In this document: positions 1 to 5,092 of the stretch, in pieces | Layout of the letters: each line of letters opens with the position of its first letter | Position numbering within the stretch: position 1 is the stretch's first letter | Assembly: GCA_025935595.1 (NCBI GenBank) | Contig: JAICUZ010000004.1 | Span: 1 to 30,725 of the forward strand | Source of the DNA: Burkholderiales bacterium | Lineage (GTDB): Bacteria; Actinomycetota; Thermoleophilia; Gaiellales; Gaiellaceae | Direction of reading: 5' to 3' | Length of the DNA: 30,725 bases | Program-made: the position numbers and the translations under genes | The notes under the pieces: model-generated | The model's input: the letters and a program-made list of their open reading frames with translations, nothing else | The model's database searches: none | Told to the model about the DNA's origin: nothing

Positions 1-576
1 AAGACGACGGATGAGGCACGCGAGTATGCGTACGGCAAGAACCTCGATCTCGTCGAAGTCGCGGCCCAGGCCGACCCGCCCGTCGCGCGGGTGATGGACT
101 ACGGCAAGTACCGCTACGAGCTGGAGCAGAAGGCGAAGCTCGCGCGGAAGCACCAGACTCAGATCAACGTCAAGGAGATCAAGCTCAGACCCAAGATCGG
201 GATTCACGATTACGAGACCAAGAAGGGCCACGTCGAGCGGTTCTTGAACCAGCGCGCGAAGGTCAAGGTCACGATCATGTTCCGGGGCCGCGAGCGCGAG
301 CATCCGGATCGCGGGCGTGACTTGCTGATGCGCCTCGCGGACGACGTGAAGGAAATCGGTCTCATCGAGACTCAGCCGCTGCTCGAAGGGCGGAACATGA
401 CGATGGTGCTCGGCCCGACGAAGAACGCAGGAGTGAAGAGAGATGCCGAAACAGAAGACACACTCAACATCGAAGAAGAAGTTCAAGGTGACGGCGGCGG
501 GGAAGCTGATGAGGCGGGCCCAGATGTCGGGCAAGCTGATGAACAAGTCGCCGAAGCAGAAGCGCCAGTTCAGTAA
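1..576 (+). CDS. infC: Translation initiation factor IF-3, 5' end missing
   Basis: IF-3 binds the 30S subunit, keeps it from joining 50S too early and checks the start codon and initiator tRNA. The reading frame is open from base 1, so the true start lies upstream. Visible family landmarks are LDLVEVA, then ADPPVARVMDYGKYRYE at the end of the N-terminal domain, a lysine-rich linker, and the C-terminal domain ending at NMTMVLGP. The usual protein stops within a few residues of that point. Here it continues for about 49 residues as an acidic Glu/Asp/Ala/Gly tail, of which 134 nt overlap rpmI in another frame. Acidic IF-3 tails are known in some other bacteria, so the extension may be real. infC-rpmI-rplT is the classic gene order. 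Family assignment is firm; only the tail's function is open. Confidence 0.96.
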   Translation, partial: KTTDEAREYAYGKNLDLVEVAAQADPPVARVMDYGKYRYELEQKAKLARKHQTQINVKEIKLRPKIGIHDYETKKGHVERFLNQRAKVKVTIMFRGREREHPDRGRDLLMRLADDVKEIGLIETQPLLEGRNMTMVLGPTKNAGVKRDAETEDTLNIEEEVQGDGGGEADEAGPDVGQADEQVAEAEAPVQ

Positions 577-637
577 AGACCGCCCGGTCGACAGCGCCAA
601 CGCGAAGGCCGTCTCGCGGCTCCTTGGGAGGCGGTAG
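443..637 (+). CDS. rpmI: 50S ribosomal protein L35
   Basis: A 64-residue, very basic protein of the large ribosomal subunit, at the normal length for L35. It starts MPKQKTHSTSKKKFKVTAAG, the family signature, and ends in LLGRR. The ATG at 443 follows an AGGAG ribosome-binding site at 429-433. The first 134 bases also encode the acidic tail of IF-3 one frame away, so two proteins of opposite charge share DNA here. It is followed after 3 bases by rplT and is clearly cotranscribed with infC and rplT. Confidence 0.97.
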   Translation: MPKQKTHSTSKKKFKVTAAGKLMRRAQMSGKLMNKSPKQKRQFSKDRPVDSANAKAVSRLLGRR

Positions 638-640
638 CGA

Positions 641-1000
641 ATGGCTCGCGTCAAGCGTTCCGTTCACGCGCGCAAGAAGCGCCGTAAGGTCCTCGAGGAA
701 GCGAAGGGCTACTTCGGGCTCAAGAAGTCGAACTACACGTACGCGAAAGAGCAGGTCGAGCGGTCGCTCGCGTACGCGTACCGCGACCGCAAGGTTCGCA
801 AGCGCGAGTTCCGCAAGCTCTGGATCATGCGCATCAACGCCGGCGCGCGCGCGAACGGGCTGTCGTACAACCAGTTCATGGCCGGCCTGAAGGCGGCGAA
901 CGTCGAGCTCGATCGCAAGGTCCTCGCCGACCTCGCGATTGCCGATCCGGCGAAGTTCGGCGAGATCGTGCAGCAGGCGAAGGCCGCGCTGGCGAAGTAG
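641..1000 (+). CDS. rplT: 50S ribosomal protein L20
   Basis: A 119-residue protein that binds 23S rRNA early in 50S assembly; in other bacteria it also represses its own operon through the infC leader, which lies outside this window. The family features are the basic N-terminus MARVKRSVHARKKRRKVLEEAKGYFG (quoted as MARVKRSVHARKK then RRKVLEEAKGYFG), the YAYRDRKVRKREFRKLWIMRINA core, and the NAGARANGLSYNQF segment. The length is normal. GGGAGG at 627-632 lies 8 bases before the ATG. It is the last of the three ribosomal genes; the next frame (DUF2332-like) follows almost at once. Confidence 0.97.
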   Translation: MARVKRSVHARKKRRKVLEEAKGYFGLKKSNYTYAKEQVERSLAYAYRDRKVRKREFRKLWIMRINAGARANGLSYNQFMAGLKAANVELDRKVLADLAIADPAKFGEIVQQAKAALAK

Positions 1001-1005
1001 CCGAG

Positions 1006-1953
1006 ATAGACGCGCGGCGACAGCGCGAGGTCTTCGAGCGGCAGGCTGTCTATTGCGACGGCCGCTCGCCGCTCTATGCACGCGTCTGCCGTCGGCTCGC
1101 GGGAGATCCGCGGGTCGGCGGCGTCGCACCCGACCTCGAATGGGATCTACCGTTGCGCCTGCTCGGCGGGCTGCACTACCTCGTGCTCGGCGGCGAGGCG
1201 TCGTGGGATCAGTTGGACGTCGCGCTCGAGCGTCACGCTCAGTTCCTGCGCCGCTGGTGCGCGGAGCAGGAGGTGCAGACGAACGAGGTGCAGCGCGCGT
1301 GGGCACTGCTCCCTGCGTTCCTGTCGCTCGACGACGGGCGGCCGTTCGACCTGCTCGAGCTCGGCCCGTCCGCAGGGCTGAACCTGCTGTGGGATCGCTA
1401 CGCGTACCGGTACTCGTCCGGGACCTGGGGGAGCGGCGAGCTCGAGCTGAGCGGGGACGATCGAATGCCCCCGCCTTCCGAGTTGTTGTCGCGGAGCGTC
1501 GAGGTCGCGCGGCGACGCGGCGTCGACCTGAGCCCCATCGACGTGACGACGGCCGACGGGGCGCGGATGCTGCAGGCGTTCGTCTGGCCGGACCAGACCG
1601 CCCGGCTCGAGCGACTGCAGCGGGCGATCGAGGTCGCGCGGCGCGACCCACCGGAGCTGATCCGCGGCGACTACGTCGCAGCGCTGCCGGCGCTCTTGCG
1701 CGACCGCGTCGAGGGTGCGCAACTCGTCGTCTTCCAGACGGCGTCGACGATGTACCTCGACCGACCCGGCGCCGAGCGCCTGCGCGCCGCGCTGCACGAG
1801 GCCGGGGGTCACGAGCCGCTCGTGTTCGTCACGACCGGCCGCGCCCCGGACGACGACGGCTTCGCGCTCGAGGTGGAGCGGTTCCCCGGTGGGCGGCCGG
1901 AGCGTGTGGCGGTGTTCGACTTCCACGGTGCGTGGCTGGACTGGGGCCGATGA
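1006..1953 (+). CDS. DUF2332-like conserved protein, start codon uncertain
   Basis: The protein resembles the DUF2332 family of actinobacteria, whose function is unknown. Characteristic parts are an N-terminal CDGRSPLYARVCRRLAGDP stretch (nt 1063-1119), a PFDLLELGPSAGLNLLWDRY segment that looks like a Rossmann/methyltransferase-type glycine loop, and a C-terminal VAVFDFHGAWLDWG. The homologous N-terminus lies upstream of the first ordinary start codon (TTG, 1153), so that start would remove about 49 residues. In the whole upstream frame there is no ATG, GTG or TTG; an ATA at 1006 sits where family members usually begin and is used here as a provisional start (315 residues). Its stop overlaps the next gene's ATG as ATGA, so translation is probably coupled. 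Family identity is fairly sure; start and function are not. Confidence 0.75.
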   Translation: MDARRQREVFERQAVYCDGRSPLYARVCRRLAGDPRVGGVAPDLEWDLPLRLLGGLHYLVLGGEASWDQLDVALERHAQFLRRWCAEQEVQTNEVQRAWALLPAFLSLDDGRPFDLLELGPSAGLNLLWDRYAYRYSSGTWGSGELELSGDDRMPPPSELLSRSVEVARRRGVDLSPIDVTTADGARMLQAFVWPDQTARLERLQRAIEVARRDPPELIRGDYVAALPALLRDRVEGAQLVVFQTASTMYLDRPGAERLRAALHEAGGHEPLVFVTTGRAPDDDGFALEVERFPGGRPERVAVFDFHGAWLDWGR

Positions 1954-2624
1954 TCGTCTCGCGCGACAATGAGCGGCTGAAGCTCGTGCGCAAGCTGCAC
2001 GACAAGCGCTGGCGCGACAAGCTCGGGCTCTTCTTCGTCGAGGGCGAGGACGCCGTCGCCGCTGCGAGTGCGGAGCCGGTCGACCTGCTGGTCGCCGGCG
2101 AGGACGTCGAGCCGCGGCTGTTGGCGGAGGTCGCGAGCGCGCCGCATCCGCCGCGCGTCGTCGGGGTCTACCGCCGCTCGGATCTGCCGGGTTGGGAAGA
2201 GCGCGACGCGACGCTCGCGCTGTGGCGTGTCGCGGACCCCGGCAACGTCGGGACGCTCATCCGGACGGCCGACGCATTCGGCGCCGCGGTCGCGCTCTCC
2301 GACGGCTGCGCCGATCCGACGTCCCCGAAGGCGCTGCGCGCGAGCGCCGGCTCGATCTGGCGCGTCCCGCTCGGCGCCTGGGAGCCAAGTAACAGTCTGT
2401 TACAAGCAACGAAGCGCGTGGCGCTCGTCGCCCACGGCGGAGAAGACCTTGCTCGAGTCGACCTGTCCGGCCGCGTCGCATTCCTGCTCGGCGCCGAGCG
2501 GGAAGGGCTCGACGCCTCGGTTCCGCGCGACGTCGAGGCGACGATCGCGATCCAGGGAGCCGAGTCGCTGAACGTCGCCGCGACCGGCGCGATCGCCTTG
2601 TACGAGCTCGCGCGCCGACGCTAG
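1950..2624 (+). CDS. SpoU/TrmH-family RNA 2'-O-ribose methyltransferase
   Basis: A 224-residue SPOUT-class enzyme that methylates a ribose 2'-OH in rRNA or tRNA using SAM. Residues 1-90 form the substrate-binding region (SRDNERLKLVRKLHDKRWR and LFFVEGEDAV). The knotted catalytic domain carries motif 1 at 95-110 (ADPGNVGTLIRTADAFG with Asn99 and Arg105), motif 2 at 179-187 (LLGAEREGL) and motif 3 at 205-213 (ESLNVAATG). It lies right after the ribosomal genes, as rlmB-like genes often do, and just before pheST. It starts within the ATGA overlap with the upstream gene. A 15-base palindrome lies inside the frame and encodes residues 147-152 (SNSLLQ), including a TTA leucine codon; a second copy begins at the last base of the stop codon. 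The exact target nucleotide is not predictable. Confidence 0.9.
   Translation: MIVSRDNERLKLVRKLHDKRWRDKLGLFFVEGEDAVAAASAEPVDLLVAGEDVEPRLLAEVASAPHPPRVVGVYRRSDLPGWEERDATLALWRVADPGNVGTLIRTADAFGAAVALSDGCADPTSPKALRASAGSIWRVPLGAWEPSNSLLQATKRVALVAHGGEDLARVDLSGRVAFLLGAEREGLDASVPRDVEATIAIQGAESLNVAATGAIALYELARRR
2389..2403. repeat. Palindrome GTAACAGTCTGTTAC, copy 1 (inside a gene)
   Basis: A 15-base palindrome with a single unpaired central base, inside the TrmH-family gene where it encodes Ser-Asn-Ser-Leu-Leu-Gln in frame. The same word, or its complement with A at the centre, occurs at 2624, 28630 and 28705. Confidence 0.9.
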
Positions 2625-2638
2625 TAACAGTCTGTTAC
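2624..2638. repeat. Palindrome GTAACAGTCTGTTAC, copy 2 (between convergent genes)
   Basis: Identical to copy 1. It fills the gap between two convergent genes: its first base is the last base of the TrmH-family TAG stop, and on the other strand it supplies the TAA stop (2635-2637) of the hypothetical protein. It could act as a weak two-way hairpin. Confidence 0.9.
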
Positions 2639-3258
2639 ATGGTGCGGCGCGTCCAGGTGCCGGTGCCCGGCGCCCGTTCCGGCCAAAGCGTCACGGCACG
2701 TGCGGCGGCGTCGCGGATGACCTGGGAGTCGATTGACACGCGCGTCAGCTCGATTCCCTCCGAGGGCCACTCCGCGACGAACTCGACCTCGCCGTCGGGC
2801 GGGAGCGGCCACGCCCAGAAGTCGACGTTCCAGCTCGTTCCGCCGCCACCACCGCCCCTCTGCATCAGGACGATCTCGGGCGCCGGCGGGTTGTCGGGAT
2901 CGCCCCACCACGGGCGGCCGTCGAAGATCGTTGCCTTCCGGCCGTCCGCAAAAGCGATGCCGAAGCGAAGCATCGAGTCGTCGAACTGCCCGCGCCGCGC
3001 CGCATGCCAGCCCATCATCGGATCTTCTGCGCGCTGTTCACGTGACCGTCGCGTGCGGAGACCGAACGTGAACTCGAACCCATGCGGATATGCACGACCG
3101 GAACGGACGAACAATGCGAGCTCGCCGGTTCGCGCCAGCACGAGGTCGAGTGGGAACGAGGCGGGCAGCACGTTCTCCGGCGGCCCGATCCATTCCGGTG
3201 CAGGCGCGCTTGCCTGCGGAGGCTCGGGCGGGGGAGGCGGAGGCTCGAAGAAGCTCAT
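2635..3258 (-). CDS. Conserved hypothetical protein with Pro-rich N-terminus
   Basis: A 207-residue soluble protein that I do not recognise. It begins MSFFEPPPPPPEPP, a proline-rich head often seen in actinobacterial hypothetical proteins, followed by a beta-rich domain with FEFTFGLRT, MLRFGIAFADGRKATIFDGRPWWGDP and a Gly-rich loop before TSWNVDFWAWPLPPDGEVEFVAEWP. There is no signal peptide or membrane segment. I chose the ATG at 3258 because it overlaps the methyltransferase stop as ATGA, which indicates coupling and cotranscription. The stop codon (TAA, 2635-2637) lies inside the 15-base palindrome, so the original end of the gene may have been changed by that repeat. The upper part of a longer open frame through the methyltransferase gene is only antiparallel coding noise. 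Confidence 0.75.
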   Translation of the reverse strand: MSFFEPPPPPPEPPQASAPAPEWIGPPENVLPASFPLDLVLARTGELALFVRSGRAYPHGFEFTFGLRTRRSREQRAEDPMMGWHAARRGQFDDSMLRFGIAFADGRKATIFDGRPWWGDPDNPPAPEIVLMQRGGGGGGTSWNVDFWAWPLPPDGEVEFVAEWPSEGIELTRVSIDSQVIRDAAARAVTLWPERAPGTGTWTRRTM

Positions 3259-3953
3259 CCTCGCCGACAGATCCAAACAGAGTCCTCGCCGCCGCGCCAC
3301 GGCGAGCGGTCGAACCAGCCGTACAGCGCCTCCACGACGAAGCCCTCCTCGGCGAGGAGCGTTCGCCACTCGGGAACCGACAGCCACGCGAGCGACATCT
3401 CCGACTCGGTTTCCACACTGCGCAGCCGGAGGATGAGCGTGCGGGTCGCCTCGTCCCAGTCTGCGCGCTCCCAGATCCCCGGCTCGCGCTCGATGAACCG
3501 CCCGTGCGTGTCGGCGATGTCCTCCGCGGACGGGGTGAAGACGTCGAAGACAAATCGGCCATGTCCTGGGGACAGTCCCCGGGACACGGCCCGAAGGGCC
3601 ATGCGGCGGTCGGCGTCCGTCTCCATGTGGAGGAGCGAGCGGAACGGGCAGATGACGAGCGGGAACACCTCGTCCACCGGCGGGTCGCGCATGTCGCCGT
3701 GGCGCAGGTCGAGCTCGACGCCCGCCAGCGTGGCACTGTCGCGCGCCACCTCGAGCATCCCCGCCGACAGATCGACGCCGACGACGCGAACGCCGGCCGC
3801 GCCGATCGGCACCGCGATCCGGCCCGTCCCGACGCCGAGCTCGAGCACCGGCCCGCCCGAGCGGACCGCCTCGTCGACGTAGAACGGCACGTCCTCGACC
3901 ACACTCCGAGACCACGGGTCGTAGAGCCGCGCGATCTTGTCGTACGCGCTCAC
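3255..3953 (-). CDS. Class I SAM-dependent methyltransferase
   Basis: A 232-residue Rossmann-fold methyltransferase. Motif I is VLELGVGTGRIAVPI (residues 36-50), the acidic residue after beta-2 is Asp61 in VVGVDLSAGML, motif II/III is RHGDMRD (84-90), and a post-motif segment RFVFDVF (133-139) follows. The N-terminus MSAYDKIARLYDPW is typical of small-molecule methyltransferases of this class. It starts with GTG at 3953, preceded on its own strand by GAAGGA (3961-3966) at good spacing. The 25-base palindrome at 3562-3586 encodes residues 123-131 (VSRGLSPGH), replacing the common LRPGG turn before RFVFDVF without breaking the frame. The substrate is unknown. It is divergent from pheST and is followed by the overlapping hypothetical gene. 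Confidence 0.88.
   Translation of the reverse strand: MSAYDKIARLYDPWSRSVVEDVPFYVDEAVRSGGPVLELGVGTGRIAVPIGAAGVRVVGVDLSAGMLEVARDSATLAGVELDLRHGDMRDPPVDEVFPLVICPFRSLLHMETDADRRMALRAVSRGLSPGHGRFVFDVFTPSAEDIADTHGRFIEREPGIWERADWDEATRTLILRLRSVETESEMSLAWLSVPEWRTLLAEEGFVVEALYGWFDRSPWRGGEDSVWICRRG
3562..3586. repeat. 25-base near-perfect palindrome centred on GGGGACAGTCCCC
   Basis: The left arm TGTCCTGGGGAC and right arm GTCCCCGGGACA are self-complementary apart from the centre and one T/C position. It is inside the methyltransferase gene and is read through in frame. GGGGAC(A/T)GTCCCC words are known as small dispersed repeats in several bacterial groups. Confidence 0.8.
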
Positions 3954-3964
3954 GCAGCTATCCT
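3937..3964 (+). promoter_or_regulatory. Promoter for the pheST operon
   Basis: TTGTCG (3937-3942) and TATCCT (3959-3964) with a 16-base spacer make a good sigma-70-type promoter. The expected transcription start is at about 3971-3972, which coincides with the ATG of a 20-codon leader frame. It overlaps the 5' end of the divergent methyltransferase gene. Confidence 0.55.
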
Positions 3965-3971
3965 TCTACCG

Positions 3972-4034
3972 ATGGACGCCACACGCGCGCAGCTGTTTAG
4001 CCGGCCCCGGTGCGCAACCGGGGACGCTGCGTAG
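3972..4034 (+). CDS. Possible leaderless 20-residue leader peptide upstream of pheS
   Basis: The ATG at 3972 lies 7 bases after the TATCCT -10 element, the spacing expected of a leaderless transcript. The frame encodes MDATRAQLFSRPRCATGDAA and stops with TAG at 4032-4034. It has a single Phe (TTT, codon 9) and not the run of Phe codons of the classical enterobacterial pheST leader. Codons 11-15 overlap the 5' arms of two mutually exclusive hairpins, and the stop codon is 6 bases before a sequence complementary to the pheS ribosome-binding site. Translation is inferred only from this layout. Confidence 0.4.
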   Translation: MDATRAQLFSRPRCATGDAA

Positions 4035-4060
4035 CGCGTTCCTCCAGCCGCACCGGGGCC
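4003..4060 (+). promoter_or_regulatory. Competing hairpins and anti-Shine-Dalgarno in the pheST leader
   Basis: A perfect 12-bp stem pairs 4003-4014 (GGCCCCGGTGCG) with 4049-4060. A smaller 6-bp stem, 4005-4010 with 4018-4023, uses the same 5' bases, so the two cannot form together. A 4-bp hairpin (4025-4028 with 4033-4036) sits in the large loop. TCCTCC at 4040-4045, also in that loop, is complementary to GGAGGA (4085-4090) at the pheS ribosome-binding site. There is no T-rich tract after the stem, so translational control fits better than a terminator. Confidence 0.5.
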
Positions 4061-4093
4061 TGACAACCGCCCCGACGAAGCGAAGGAGGACAC

Positions 4094-5092
4094 TTGGATA
4101 GTCTCGCCGCGGTGGACTGGGCCGCGTACGAACAGCAGGCGCTGAGCGCGATCTCGGGCGATGCGCTCGAGGACGCACGCGTCAAGTATCTCGGCCGGAA
4201 GTCCGAGCTCGCTCAGGCATTGCGCGGCGTTCGCGACAAGGAGAGCGGCATGCTGCTGAACGGGGTCAAGGCGCGGCTCGAGGCAGCCGTCACGGCGCGC
4301 GAGCACCAGCTCGAGCTCGCCGCCCGCCGCGCCGCCGCGGACAGCGGCGTCGACGTGACCATCCCCGGCACGCCCGTCACGCGCGGCCGGCTCCACCTGC
4401 TGACGCAGATCCGCCGCGAGATCGAGGACATCTTCCTCGGCATGGGCTACGAGGTCTGGGACGGGCCGGAGGTCGTCACCGTCTGGGAGAACTTCGACGC
4501 GCTCAACACCGATCAGGGTCACCCCTCCCGCTCGAAGCTCGACACGTTCTACCTCGACGACGACACGCTCTTGCGCACGCAGACGTCGCCCGACCAGATC
4601 AAGGCGATGCTGACACGGACGCCGCCGATCTACATGGTGTCGCCGGGCCGCGTCTACCGCCGTGACACGCCGGACGCGACGCACTCGCCGACGTTCCAGC
4701 AGGTCGAGTGCCTCGCCGTCGACCGTGGGATCACACTCGCCGACCTGCGCGGCACGGTGCAGCAGTACTTCCGCCAGCTCTTCGGGCCCGACCGCGACGT
4801 CCGCATGCGCACGAGCTTCTTCCCGTTCACCGAGCCGTCGGTCGAGTTCGACGTGACGTGCTTCCTCTGTGACGGCCGCGGGTGCGCGGTGTGCAAGCAC
4901 TCCGGCTGGATCGAGATGGGCGGCGCCGGCTGGGTCGACCCCGACGTCTTTCGCACCGTTGGCCTCGACCCGGACGACTGGCAGGGCTTCGCGTTCGGCT
5001 TCGGGATCGAGCGCATCGCGATGCTTCGGCACGGCCTGCCCGACCTGCGCGCCTTCTGGGAGAACGACGTGCGCATCCTGGGGCAGTTTTGA
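4094..5092 (+). CDS. pheS: Phenylalanine--tRNA ligase alpha subunit
   Basis: The catalytic subunit of the (alpha-beta)2 enzyme that charges tRNA-Phe. It has 332 residues, a usual length. Residues 1-85 form the N-terminal coiled coil (ARVKYLGRKSELAQALRGV), followed by the class II core: HPSRSKLDTFYL, LLRTQTSPDQIKAM with the motif 2 region GRVYRRDTPDATHSPTFQQVE, FPFTEPSVEFD, and motif 3 GFAFGFGIERIAMLRHG. A CxxCxGxGCxxC knuckle (CFLCDGRGCAVCKHSGWIE), as in bacillary enzymes, is present. The start is TTG at 4094, 4 bases after AGGAGG (4084-4089). The stop TGA overlaps the TTG of pheT. Confidence 0.97.
   Translation: MDSLAAVDWAAYEQQALSAISGDALEDARVKYLGRKSELAQALRGVRDKESGMLLNGVKARLEAAVTAREHQLELAARRAAADSGVDVTIPGTPVTRGRLHLLTQIRREIEDIFLGMGYEVWDGPEVVTVWENFDALNTDQGHPSRSKLDTFYLDDDTLLRTQTSPDQIKAMLTRTPPIYMVSPGRVYRRDTPDATHSPTFQQVECLAVDRGITLADLRGTVQQYFRQLFGPDRDVRMRTSFFPFTEPSVEFDVTCFLCDGRGCAVCKHSGWIEMGGAGWVDPDVFRTVGLDPDDWQGFAFGFGIERIAMLRHGLPDLRAFWENDVRILGQF

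Noticed and set aside
939..1949. Open frame running in front of the TrmH-family gene in the same frame
   Set aside because: It is Arg/Ala-rich shadow sequence of the DUF2332-like gene; the methyltransferase starts at 1950 by homology and the ATGA overlap.
3972..4060. Classical Phe transcription attenuator or T-box
   Set aside because: Only one Phe codon, no T-tract after the stem, and no T-box consensus seen.
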